From a virus, in the IMG/VR virus record IMGVR_UViG_3300033141_004873, positions 1 through 28,992 of that record: DNA of 28,992 bases. One strand, 5' to 3'. Below the pieces are notes generated by a model. It worked only from the letters and a program-made list of their open reading frames with translations. It did no database searches and was not told the origin of the DNA. Positions within the stretch are counted from its first letter, which is position 1; each line of letters opens with the position of its first letter. This document shows, piece by piece, positions 22,563-28,992 of the stretch. The position numbers and the translations under genes are program-made.

Positions 22563-23238
22563 TGGCCACCTGATTGATTATTGCCCCGGTGATGTTCTTG
22601 AGCCCGCTCGCCCTCATGTAGCGCTGCACCGCCAGGGCGTCTTTCACCACTGTGCGGAAATCCCCTTCGCTGTGCCTGACCAGGGCCGCGGCCCAGGCAG
22701 GTTCCAGGGATTGCTCCAGCGCCTTTCGGTAATAGACCACAAGGTCTTCCTGGGCCACCGGCTCGAACACAAGATGCTGCCTCACGCGGGACTTGATTCG
22801 GCGCTCCATCCTGAGGCGGTTATTCAGCGGCTCCTCCCCGATCAGCACGACCGGCACGCTGCAAAGATCATGCAGGTCCCGGAGGGTGTTCAAGTGCTTG
22901 AGGCTCATCCGGTCAGCCTCGTCAACGAACAGGATCGGGCTGCGCCGCTCGATCTCTTCCCTTATGATGTCAAAACAATCCTGCGTGTTCCTGGGCCGCT
23001 CTCCGCCCAGGGCGAACGCCACCTCCCGGAGCAACCCTACCGGCGAGAACCATTGCTGGAACCTCAGGTATATCCCTCGCCGGTCCAGTGTCATAATCCG
23101 TTGAGCCGCGGTCGTTTTGCCCCGGCCCGCCTGGCCTACGACCGCTGCCATCTCGATCCCGTAGCGGTTCTCCTTGAGTTCGTCATGAAGCGCCTGGAAT
23201 CGCTGGAAATTCGCAGTCGAAATGAATATTTCCTTCAT
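22549..23238 (-). CDS. MuB-like transposition ATPase / target-site selector
   Basis: The 229-residue protein is an AAA+ ATPase with Walker A GQAGRGKT (residues 35-42), Walker B PILFVDEAD (about 101-109) and VVLIGEE as sensor I (about 130-136). MuB binds DNA as filaments, delivers MuA to target sites and gives target immunity. It is shorter than Mu B (312 residues) because the N-terminal HTH part is absent. The start ATG 23238 overlaps the transposase stop as ATGA, with SD GGAGG. Confidence 0.92.
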   Translation of the reverse strand: MKEIFISTANFQRFQALHDELKENRYGIEMAAVVGQAGRGKTTAAQRIMTLDRRGIYLRFQQWFSPVGLLREVAFALGGERPRNTQDCFDIIREEIERRSPILFVDEADRMSLKHLNTLRDLHDLCSVPVVLIGEEPLNNRLRMERRIKSRVRQHLVFEPVAQEDLVVYYRKALEQSLEPAWAAALVRHSEGDFRTVVKDALAVQRYMRASGLKNITGAIINQVANGKG

Positions 23239-25427
23239 CGTTGCGCACCTCCTTGTCTTTTGAGCCCGATCCCTTCCTTGTAGATCTCCCAGTACATCTT
23301 CGCGTCCTCGTCCATCCCGGCCTCGTATTCGGCCATAAAGGCCGCGTCATCCTCGCTCGGCTCCCTGCCTCCGTAAAGCTCGTCGAGCAGCCAGCGGTAG
23401 CGGTCCCTGGCCGTGCTGAAAATCGGCCTGCACTCCTGCGTCGCGCTCTCAAGCGTTGAAACCCTGGCCCCCAGCTCCTCGGGCGTCAATTCCCTGCACC
23501 GCTCTGCGATCTCCTTCCTTTTCCTCCTTTGCTCCTTGCTGATCACCGCAGCAGCCCTGGAGGCCTCCGGCGCCTGGCTGTACGCCAGGAAATCCGGCAC
23601 CGCTGAGGTGAGCTTGCGGTACTCGATAATAAATCCCTTGCGCTTTCGCGCCTTTTCCTCGATCTTTCTCCCCGCTTTGTCCAGATCCTTCATGGATGAG
23701 TATTCCGCAGGCCGTGCAAGGCAGAGAAATTCCCCGTCCCTGAACACGGCCACCCAGTCGCGATCCAGCGGATCGAAACGGATCTCGACCCTTGTCCCGC
23801 TCGCGATCTCGACCAGGGCCTCATGCTCGTAATACTGATTGCGGAAGACGATCCTGCCCCGGTCTATCGCCCTGGTCTGCCTGGGCAGGAAAATGACATC
23901 AATCGTCTCGCTCGACATGCGGACGGGCTTCCAGCCTTCAGCGTGGCAGGCCCTGAGGCAATCCATCGGGGTGGCGCGTTTAGGTTTCGGCTTCCAGGCC
24001 CACTCGCGCAAAACCCCCCGGTGAGGCTTGTCCTTGTTGTAGTAGTCCATCGCCCGGAAGACCGTTTCCACGAACTCCCAGAAGGTAAGGAGCTTCCCGG
24101 CCCCGGCCAGGGCCTCGATCTCCGCCTGGTCGATCTCGTTTTCCTCTTTCGGCCCCCCGAGTTTTTTTACCTGACCCGGCACCCTGAACACGCTGCGCAA
24201 AATGCCCTCCAGGGCCTTGAACGTCCCTTCCATCATCTTGGCTTTTGCGTTGCGCACGATCGCTTTTCGGTGCGTTCCCGGCATCAGCACCATCGGGTTG
24301 ACTACCTCGCCGTCCTTGAAAATCTCCCCTGGAATGTCCACCTCTTTTCCGATATTCAGCCCGACCGCCCGCATGTCCTTCAGGATGCCCATGATGTATC
24401 TGGACAGTTCCGGCTTGCCCCAGTCCGTATAGATCTGCTCGAATGGGCCGAAGATACGCAGGCCCATGCGAAGGGCCAGGCCCATGAGGTAAGCGTCGTA
24501 TTTCGTGTCCAGGGCCCCTCCGTAAAAACACCGGGTTCGCAGGTCCTGCCAAAAATACCCCTCCGGCCTGAAAACCTGGCCGCTCTCATCGTCCACGACC
24601 CAGAAATCGAACCTGTGCTGATCGCCCACCAAGATCTCGAAGGGATTGAGGTCCGAATAATCACGCAGTATCGGCGGGAGCGTGTTGTCCAGCGCACGGA
24701 CCCCCCCTCGCTGAAGCGCGAGGAGCTGTGGCGTCACCCGCTTCTTATGCCACCAGTACGCTGAGCTGCGCGATCCGATCCTCCAGCCCTGCCTGAGCGC
24801 CTCTTCCCTCAGGATCGCGTACAGACGCGTCTTGTCTATGTGCCTGTGCTCTCTTTTAAGGCAGAGCCCGATCCACCAGTCCAGAGCCTCCGGCGACCAG
24901 GCCTTTGGTTGTTTCTTTGTGGATTTTGTATGCTTCAGGCCGGCCAGGCCCTTTTTCTCGTATTTGTTGAGCCAGCGATAGACAGTCTGGAAGCTCACGT
25001 TATGTTTGACTGCCACGGCCTGGACCCACTTGCGCTTTTTCCAGCCCTTGGGAACCTGCTGTGCCTCCTGCACGATCTTGACGATCCTGCCTACCCTGGG
25101 ATCCCTGATAACTTCCGGGCCGATCATGTTCTCCCCGCACCAGGCCCCCACGCTGCTATCCTTATTATATAAGGATGCGCTCGATAGCCTTTCCGCAGCC
25201 GCCAGGGCCGCCTCAGGCGCCAGGTCCGGGAGCAGGGCAGGGGCAATATCCGTATTGGCCACAAGCGCCTTTTGCACGTCTGCCGGCAATGCCCCGAGCA
25301 TGTATTCCTTTGTCTTGTTTCGCCCAGGGATGTAGCGCCAGCCTTCCTTGTCTGCCCGCCTTAATACACTGCTTTTAACTACGCCTAAAACCTCAGCGAT
25401 TTCTCGCGCCGTATAAATCTCTTTCAT
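23235..25427 (-). CDS. MuA-like DDE transposase
   Basis: The 730-residue protein begins with an HTH/Mu-repressor-like DNA-binding domain (TAREIAEVLGVVKSSVLRRADKEGW), then a helix-turn-helix (VKHNVSFQTVYRWLNKY, about residues 140-157). The RNase H-like core has D269 (VGDQH), D335 (TDWGKPE) and E400 (AKMMEGTF). MuA itself uses D269, D336 and E392, so the spacing is close. A C-terminal beta-barrel region follows (RAIDRGRIVFRNQYYEHE). It binds both phage ends, nicks them and joins them to target DNA. It is 67 residues longer than MuA (663). Confidence 0.96.
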   Translation of the reverse strand: MKEIYTAREIAEVLGVVKSSVLRRADKEGWRYIPGRNKTKEYMLGALPADVQKALVANTDIAPALLPDLAPEAALAAAERLSSASLYNKDSSVGAWCGENMIGPEVIRDPRVGRIVKIVQEAQQVPKGWKKRKWVQAVAVKHNVSFQTVYRWLNKYEKKGLAGLKHTKSTKKQPKAWSPEALDWWIGLCLKREHRHIDKTRLYAILREEALRQGWRIGSRSSAYWWHKKRVTPQLLALQRGGVRALDNTLPPILRDYSDLNPFEILVGDQHRFDFWVVDDESGQVFRPEGYFWQDLRTRCFYGGALDTKYDAYLMGLALRMGLRIFGPFEQIYTDWGKPELSRYIMGILKDMRAVGLNIGKEVDIPGEIFKDGEVVNPMVLMPGTHRKAIVRNAKAKMMEGTFKALEGILRSVFRVPGQVKKLGGPKEENEIDQAEIEALAGAGKLLTFWEFVETVFRAMDYYNKDKPHRGVLREWAWKPKPKRATPMDCLRACHAEGWKPVRMSSETIDVIFLPRQTRAIDRGRIVFRNQYYEHEALVEIASGTRVEIRFDPLDRDWVAVFRDGEFLCLARPAEYSSMKDLDKAGRKIEEKARKRKGFIIEYRKLTSAVPDFLAYSQAPEASRAAAVISKEQRRKRKEIAERCRELTPEELGARVSTLESATQECRPIFSTARDRYRWLLDELYGGREPSEDDAAFMAEYEAGMDEDAKMYWEIYKEGIGLKRQGGAQR

Positions 25428-25446
25428 CTTCCGGATCCCTGCTTGC

Positions 25447-25539
25447 CTACCAGCTAAGAACCTGCACTATCAGCCACAGGAACACTCCGCACACAATGCC
25501 CATGACCGCTCCCCTGCAAAACTCTTTAGCCTTTCCCAT
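25447..25539 (-). CDS. Small single-pass membrane peptide (30 aa)
   Basis: A 30-codon frame starts at ATG 25539, overlapping the 3' end of the upstream gene by 14 bases, and ends with TAG at 25447-25449. It contains a short basic N-terminus (GKAKEFCRG) and a hydrophobic segment (AVMGIVCGVFLWLIVQVL). Position before the transposase and coupling overlap support it. Function unknown. Confidence 0.45.
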   Translation of the reverse strand: MGKAKEFCRGAVMGIVCGVFLWLIVQVLSW

Positions 25540-26026
25540 GTCTTGCCCTCCCTTCAATCTCCCGCAGGAACATTAGCCTCTTGCGTTTCCTGGCCTGGGC
25601 CGCCTTGATCTGCTCGTCCAGCCTTTGAATCTCGGCCCGCAACGCCTCCGGTCCCGGCAGGACGAACGCCCCTGCAATCTCTCCCATTATTTCGATGGGG
25701 CCATTGTCCCTGGTCACGATGCAAAAGGCCGGCAAGTATTCCGCTGGAATATGCCTTGCCGGCCTTTTGTTCGTCTCGTCCGACTCCCTGGTCCAGGAAT
25801 CTATCTGCTCCTTGGTGATGCTCTCGTTAAGGAGATGACTCATCTCCCCCGCGATCTGGTGCCTGGATAAGGGGGAGCTCTTTATGGCTTGCCGGAGGCT
25901 CGCCCTCAGCCTTTCAATCACCCTGGCCTTGCCCTCTGTGGGGAGATCCTCTCCGGCGGTATATTCCTTAATGAGGTCAAATATCGTGCTCTGTCTCTTG
26001 TCTGTTTTTCTTCGTGACTTAGACAT
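25526..26026 (-). CDS. Transposable-phage regulator-like protein
   Basis: The product is about 166 residues from ATG 26026 (GTG 26032 is an alternative). The middle has SRHQIAGEMSHLLNESITKEQIDSWTRES, a HTH-like pair, followed by RHIPAEYLPAFCIVTRDN. This arrangement is common in an early gene of transposable phages, lying between Ner and the transposase. The C-terminus is a charged coiled coil (EALRAEIQRLDEQIKAAQARKRK). A DNA-binding role in early control is likely but untested. Confidence 0.7.
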   Translation of the reverse strand: MSKSRRKTDKRQSTIFDLIKEYTAGEDLPTEGKARVIERLRASLRQAIKSSPLSRHQIAGEMSHLLNESITKEQIDSWTRESDETNKRPARHIPAEYLPAFCIVTRDNGPIEIMGEIAGAFVLPGPEALRAEIQRLDEQIKAAQARKRKRLMFLREIEGRARHGKG

Positions 26027-26064
26027 TGACACCGCTTCTTTTATCCTGTAGGTTTATATCTAAA

Positions 26065-26289
26065 CTAAGCCGCCTTGCGGCGCCGGCTCTTGCCGAAATA
26101 GTATTCCGGGAAAACGGCCCTGTGGTCTTCCCCGATCCCCCTTGCGACCGCCTTCATGATGCGGTCCGAGACAGAGGATTTGTTGATGACCTTGGATACC
26201 GCCACCTCGGTTACCCCGAGCTCGTCAGCGATCTCTTTTTGGGTTATCCCCCGTTTCTTGAGCCGGGCTTGTATGTCAGCCGGATGCAT
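26065..26289 (-). CDS. Ner-like DNA-binding regulator
   Basis: The 74-residue protein contains a helix-turn-helix (GITQKEIADELGVTEVAVSKVIN, residues about 14-36) and an end VFPEYYFGKSRRRK. Ner in Mu is a small HTH protein that represses the early and repressor promoters during lytic growth. The gene is the usual one upstream of the transposase. Start ATG 26289 has SD AAGGAG. Confidence 0.85.
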   Translation of the reverse strand: MHPADIQARLKKRGITQKEIADELGVTEVAVSKVINKSSVSDRIMKAVARGIGEDHRAVFPEYYFGKSRRRKAA

Positions 26290-26318
26290 GTATTTAGCTC
26301 CTTGCCGATGAGGCTAAT

Positions 26319-26540
26319 ATGAAATGGATCGAAGTCCGCGATTATCATTGCCCTAAAATGGGCTGGCACGTTAGCCTGAGCATTGAAATCAACCGGCACC
26401 GTTCCGGGCTGAAAGAGGTCCGGTCAGTGATAGCGTGCTCTGAGCATACACGTTGCGATATCGCAACCGAGAAAAAGCCAGGTTCCTTCACGTTTAAATG
26501 GCCGGAGTGTCCGGCTTGGTGCGCTTTTCAACGCAAATGA
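26319..26540 (+). CDS. Small Cys-containing hypothetical protein, opposite to the early operon
   Basis: The 73-residue frame runs against its neighbours. It has GAGG six bases before ATG 26319, and Cys pairs at HCPK, ACSEHTRC and CPAWC. It resembles small metal-binding proteins but I do not recognise a family. Its 3' end overlaps the convergent gene at 26494-26697 by 47 bases. It could be a real cargo gene or a chance frame; early transcription from 26755 would run antisense through it. Confidence 0.45.
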   Translation: MKWIEVRDYHCPKMGWHVSLSIEINRHRSGLKEVRSVIACSEHTRCDIATEKKPGSFTFKWPECPAWCAFQRK

Positions 26541-26697
26541 TCAGGTTTACGATATCGCATTCACGAATGTGCTCGTCATCGAGCTCGAATGAAAATAGCG
26601 GTGGATAAAGCTCGATCGTTCCATCTGCATTCATTTTCTCGCCATAGACGTTAATTTCGAGGCCGTCTTGCGCGTCAACAAATAAACCCTGTGGCAT
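26494..26697 (-). CDS. Small acidic hypothetical protein at the start of the early operon
   Basis: From ATG 26697 with GGAGG ahead, the product has 67 residues: MPQGLFVDAQDGLEINVYGE, then IELYPPLFSFELDDEHIRECDIVNLIICV. It is acidic and beta-rich. It is the first gene after the near-consensus early promoter, so it would be made early on induction. No family is recognised. Confidence 0.6.
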   Translation of the reverse strand: MPQGLFVDAQDGLEINVYGEKMNADGTIELYPPLFSFELDDEHIRECDIVNLIICVEKRTKPDTPAI

Positions 26698-26754
26698 GTT
26701 TTTCCTCCGGTGGAACAATTATTTTCATTTTTTTGGTTTGGTTATGATCTAAAG

Positions 26755-26783
26755 TTTATATGCGCTTTTTTCTGGGTTGTCAA
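26755..26783 (-). promoter_or_regulatory. Early promoter, near-consensus sigma-70
   Basis: On the minus strand TTGACA (26778-26783) and TATAAA (26755-26760) are separated by exactly 17 bases. Transcription would start near 26748 and read the small gene at 26697, ner and the transposase. This fits the Mu early promoter in position and direction. Confidence 0.85.
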
Positions 26784-26825
26784 GCAAAAAACAACGCACC
26801 ACTTGAATTTTTAACGTTCTATTCT

Positions 26826-26851
26826 AGGTTAGGTTAACCATCTGTTATAAC
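26826..26851 (+). promoter_or_regulatory. Candidate repressor-promoter region and operator palindrome
   Basis: AGGTTA is repeated in tandem at 26827-26837 and merges into the palindrome GGTTAACC (26832-26839). TATAAC at 26846-26851 is a possible -10 box for the plus-strand repressor, though no good -35 is seen. These lie between the divergent early and repressor units. Confidence 0.35.
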
Positions 26852-26875
26852 AATATGTTTTACTAAACCGTCTTT

Positions 26876-26903
26876 GCAACACCGAATGCAACACCAGTGT
26901 TGC
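26876..26903 (+). promoter_or_regulatory. Operator-like half-site and palindrome before the repressor
   Basis: GCAACAC at 26876-26882 is followed at 26888-26903 by the perfect palindrome GCAACAC-CA-GTGTTGC. The pattern fits dimer binding by an HTH protein, perhaps autoregulation by the repressor. It lies inside the coding frame if the repressor starts at ATG 26886, or in the leader if it starts at GTG 26922. Confidence 0.5.
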
Positions 26904-26921
26904 GCAAAAAACAAGGTTTTC

Positions 26922-27428
26922 GTGAAGGATAAAGCGTTCGGAGAAAGGTTAAAATTACTTAGAAATCGGCTTCACCTGACGCAAGTTGAAGCAGCCAAAC
27001 GGGTTGGTGTGAGTCATAAGGCGCTCCAAGATCATGAGTCTGGTAGGCTGCCAAACGGTAGTAACCTTCAAAAATACTTGATTTTTTACAATTGTGATCG
27101 GAATTGGCTCTTGACCGGGGAAGGGGAGCCGTTTCCGGGTGCCAGAGAGAAGCATTCGGAGGTGTGCAGGGAACCTTATATAAATAAGGATAGGGGAACA
27201 GATGAGGATCCCGCTGTGGCGGAGCTCCTTGAGCTGGCCAGGAAGGTATTAAAAAGCGGAAACCGTGTTGCCTGTGAGGCGCTTGAACGTAACATCAGGT
27301 ATTTTGCCCATGCGATCGAAGTGGAAGAACGATTCCGGCGCCTGGAGTCGCGCCTTTCAGCCCTGGAGGAACGACTCAGGGTGGCTCAACCCGGCGAGGA
27401 ACGATTAAGAAAGTCAGCGGCAACATAA
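26922..27428 (+). CDS. XRE-type repressor, probable lysogeny repressor
   Basis: The protein has an N-terminal helix-turn-helix (LKLLRNRLHLTQVEAAKRVGVSHKALQDHESGRLPN) and a coiled-coil C-terminus (VEERFRRLESRLSALEERLRV). GTG 26922 is preferred since AAGG precedes it and the HTH starts soon after; ATG 26886 and TTG 26874 extend the frame over the operator. The opposite orientation to ner and transposase and the position at the phage end fit Mu repressor c, though the sequence is of the XRE/cI-like class rather than Mu c. There is no peptidase domain for self-cleavage. The GDNWLLTGEGEPF-like stretch (RNWLLTGEGEPF) is common in XRE repressors. Confidence 0.85.
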   Translation: MKDKAFGERLKLLRNRLHLTQVEAAKRVGVSHKALQDHESGRLPNGSNLQKYLIFYNCDRNWLLTGEGEPFPGAREKHSEVCREPYINKDRGTDEDPAVAELLELARKVLKSGNRVACEALERNIRYFAHAIEVEERFRRLESRLSALEERLRVAQPGEERLRKSAAT

Positions 27429-27476
27429 TCTACTTATCTTTTTGTTAATTCTAGGAGGAAGAAAGGAGGGGGTGTT

Positions 27477-28505
27477 GTGCCGCCTAAATACGAGATAAAT
27501 GCAAAAAATCGAATAAAGACCTTCTTAAAAAAGTTCGCTGATGTAGTGAAAAGAGCTGAGGATGCTGGGTTTAATGAAAGCGACACACGCACTCTCGTTC
27601 TTGAAGTGCTTACCTCGGCTTTGGGTTATGACAAATTCTTTGAGATAACTGGTGAATTTGAGATTAAAGGTAGGTATGCCGATTTTGCTATACGGCTGGA
27701 TAATAAAATTAGATTCTTTGTTGAGGTAAAAGCCATCGGGTCGAAGTTGTCAGGGAAGGACTTATTCCAGATACAAAGTTATTCTGCAAGCCACAATCTC
27801 GTTTGGATGATCCTTAGCAATGGTCGCATGTGGAAATGTTATCACCTCTCTCAAGGTAATCCACCAGAGATAGAAGAGGTTTTTAATGTAGATCTTGTCG
27901 GTGTAGATTTAATTAATATTACTGAAAAAATGTACCTTTTAAGTAAAGAGGCTATCTGGAGAGATGCTCTTTCAGACTTTTGGGAAGTGGCTAGGGCTAG
28001 CAGTCCCACATCAATAGGACAGTGCCTTATTAGTCCTAGGGTAATAGATGAAATTAGGAGAGAAATTTATAGAACCATGAAACAAAAGCTTGATAACGAT
28101 ACTATACGTGAAATTTTGACGACTCAAGTTATCAAAGGTAATATTCTTTCTCAAATAGATATAGATTCGAAACCCGCTAAAAAGGACTCTGATAAAACTA
28201 ATGAGGCATCCAAGAAAAAGGGGCTACCAGCAGTCTGTTTCGCGTATGTCCCTGATGATGCGAAGCCCTCGACTTGGAAGCTGAGGTACAGAAATCCTGA
28301 CGGAAGTGTTTCTTCTTCTCATCTCGCTGCCGCTGTTGCCGCTCTTTCTCCTGGCGGATTTAGGGGTAGGAGAGTAGAAATTCCCTTGGAACACATTACC
28401 GATGTAAAACGAAGATTATTTCAGGCTTATAAGGAAATAGGTACTACAGAAGACCAAATTCCACCGGAGATCAGGCATTATTCCCCGGTTGACTCTAGCA
28501 CTTGA
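27477..28505 (+). CDS. Standalone HsdR-N-like nuclease with extra C-terminal domain
   Basis: The 342-residue protein starts at GTG 27477 with AAAGGAGG seven bases before it. Residues 40-120 match the N-terminal nuclease domain of type I restriction enzymes: E43, D69 (GRYADFAI), E83-V-K85 (FFVEVKA) and Q98-x-Q-SYS, a PD-(D/E)xK site. No helicase follows. Residues about 240-325 (FAYVPDDAKPSTWKLRYRNPDGS..., DVKRRLFQAYKEIG) look like a small domain found in phage head proteins. The gene is visibly AT-richer than the phage, suggesting recent acquisition. It lies between the repressor and phage end, a favoured place for cargo, and may act in defence or superinfection exclusion. Confidence 0.75.
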   Translation: MPPKYEINAKNRIKTFLKKFADVVKRAEDAGFNESDTRTLVLEVLTSALGYDKFFEITGEFEIKGRYADFAIRLDNKIRFFVEVKAIGSKLSGKDLFQIQSYSASHNLVWMILSNGRMWKCYHLSQGNPPEIEEVFNVDLVGVDLINITEKMYLLSKEAIWRDALSDFWEVARASSPTSIGQCLISPRVIDEIRREIYRTMKQKLDNDTIREILTTQVIKGNILSQIDIDSKPAKKDSDKTNEASKKKGLPAVCFAYVPDDAKPSTWKLRYRNPDGSVSSSHLAAAVAALSPGGFRGRRVEIPLEHITDVKRRLFQAYKEIGTTEDQIPPEIRHYSPVDSST

Positions 28506-28563
28506 CCCTAGCATCAGATTCGCGCTTCCACCGCCTCCCACGATCGACTTTTCCCTTTGTAAA

Positions 28564-28718
28564 TTGTCGCATGTTTTATTCAAATATGGGCCGTTTTCAT
28601 TACAAGAGAAATGCGACAAAATTTTTCTCATCCCCTATCTCCTCGTCCCTTAACCCCTCGTTTCCTCTGCCCTTTTCCCGCAAAATCCCAGCAAATCCCG
28701 CCAAATCCCCTTGTCGCA
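28564..28718. repeat. Three TGCGACAA sites near the phage end (possible transposase-binding sites)
   Basis: TGCGACAA occurs on the minus strand at 28711-28718 and 28564-28571, and on the plus strand at 28612-28619, each preceded by A/T-rich bases. Two of them form an inverted pair with nine-base arms. Three copies of one octamer within 155 bases are far more than expected and fit end-binding sites of a Mu-like transposase. Confidence 0.5.
28681..28710. repeat. Ten-base direct repeat, three copies
   Basis: CAAAATCCCA, GCAAATCCCG and CCAAATCCCC follow each other directly, about one helical turn apart. They lie between two TGCGACAA sites and may help assemble a transpososome or position a host protein. 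Confidence 0.55.
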
Positions 28719-28734
28719 AAATAACTTCCAACCA

Positions 28735-28744
28735 ACACAGGAGC
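28735..28744. other. Candidate phage left end and target duplication
   Basis: Reading inward on the minus strand the sequence TGTGTTGG begins at 28739, about 20 bases before the first TGCGACAA site; ends of Mu-like elements commonly start with TGT. GGAGC at 28740-28744 would then be the five-base target duplication. The integrase stop codon is 21 bases outside. Confidence 0.3.
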
Positions 28745-28760
28745 AAAAATTGTTTGGGTG

Positions 28761-28992
28761 CTATGGAACTTCACTTACCTTTTCCCCAGCATAGGAATCG
28801 TCCAGTGCATCCACCTCAGCCTTCTTGCTTCCTGGCATCCAATGATAATAAATATCCAGAGTAAGTTTTATGCTATGGTGTCCAAGCTGGTTTGAAACAT
28901 CAGCTATGTTGTCACCCTTAGAGATCCTTAAAGTGGCGTATGTATGCCTCAAATCATGAATTCTGATCTTCCTGAGGCCTGCTTTCTCCAGG
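28761..28992 (-). CDS. Tyrosine recombinase/integrase, C-terminal part
   Basis: The frame enters from the right edge and ends TAG at 28761. It contains IHDLRHTYATLRIS (the H-x-x-R box), LGHHSIKLTLDIYYHW with the second His and the nucleophile Tyr, then a short tail. It is a site-specific recombinase of a different class from the phage's transposase, so probably belongs to a host island or another prophage next to which this phage inserted. The catalytic end appears intact. Confidence 0.9.
   Translation of the reverse strand, partial: LEKAGLRKIRIHDLRHTYATLRISKGDNIADVSNQLGHHSIKLTLDIYYHWMPGSKKAEVDALDDSYAGEKVSEVP

Larger units (their letters stand above)
1..28739 (-). mobile_element. Mu-like transposable prophage, siphovirus-type tail (right end lies beyond window start)
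   Basis: A continuous set of transposable-phage genes fills this stretch: repressor and ner at the right, then transposase and MuB, Gam and gp16, lysis, terminase, portal, gpF, gpG, protease/scaffold, decoration, capsid and tail genes. The order matches Mu for the immunity, transposition and head blocks. The tail block is lambda/B3-like: a tube, a chaperone and a tape measure without a sheath. The right boundary at 28739 is inferred from three TGCGACAA sites and a TGT...ACA-type end just before a tyrosine recombinase gene. The other phage end is off the left edge of the window. Confidence 0.9.

Noticed and set aside
23823-24764. 313-codon plus-strand frame opposite the transposase
   Set aside because: Antisense to the conserved catalytic core of the MuA-like gene.
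28502-28864. 120-codon plus-strand frame after the nuclease gene
   Set aside because: It crosses the proposed phage end and the antisense of the recombinase gene, and has a Ser/Pro-rich composition without SD.
1-28992. Reassignment of TGA as a sense codon in the phage
   Set aside because: Many genes end at TGA in ATGA or GTGA overlaps (for example 1745, 14262, 21907, 23235), so TGA is a normal stop; only the gpF site is unusual.
1-28992. Transfer RNA or ribosomal RNA genes
   Set aside because: No cloverleaf-like sequence with a recognisable T-arm was found on either strand by reading.

Overview
The window is almost entirely one Mu-like transposable prophage lying in reverse orientation, so nearly all genes are on the minus strand and the phage map reads from right to left. 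It is recognised by a MuA-type DDE transposase and MuB-type ATPase, a Ner-like regulator, Gam and gp16/GemA homologues, and a Mu-type packaging and head set (gp27, gp28, gp29, gpF, gpG, gpI, gp36, gp37 families). The tail is not Mu-like. There is no sheath gene; instead a tube protein, a tail chaperone with a probable -1 frameshift product and a tape measure point to a flexible siphovirus tail, as in the B3/D3112 style of transposable phage. The host cannot be named from sequence alone. The GC-rich anaerobe-like style fits a Desulfobacterota-type host, but this is a guess.

Layout, right to left. 28761-28992: C-terminal end of a tyrosine recombinase, presumably flanking host or island DNA. About 28506-28739: probable phage left end, with three TGCGACAA sites and a 10-bp repeat. 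26.9-28.5 kb (+ strand): an XRE-type repressor and an AT-rich standalone HsdR-N-like nuclease, a likely cargo gene. 25.4-26.8 kb: near-consensus early promoter, two small genes, ner, a regulator-like gene and a 30-residue membrane peptide. 22.5-25.4 kb: transposase and MuB. 16.7-22.6 kb: early/middle genes (winged-helix proteins, GemA, Gam, several small Cys-rich proteins, two paralogous DUF4258-like proteins and a GT4 glycosyltransferase). 16.5-16.68 kb: AT-rich promoter-like stretch and a structured leader ending in a terminator. 15.0-16.5 kb: lysis cassette. 12.7-15.0 kb: packaging. 6.3-12.7 kb: portal and head. 1-6.3 kb: tail genes, cut off by the window edge.

The genes are tightly packed, with many ATGA or GTGA overlaps, as expected of one early and one late operon. 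Four observations stand out. (1) The gpF-like head morphogenesis gene is interrupted by one in-frame TGA exactly where a conserved Cys (PPNGWG-C-x-C) is expected, followed by a SECIS-like hairpin. (2) Four virion genes carry Ser/Thr-rich tracts written with varied synonymous codons, and the phage encodes a glycosyltransferase, suggesting virion O-glycosylation. (3) The lysis/late operon is preceded by a leader RNA with mutually exclusive pairings. (4) Heptamer tandem repeats of related consensus sit mostly at gene 3' ends.
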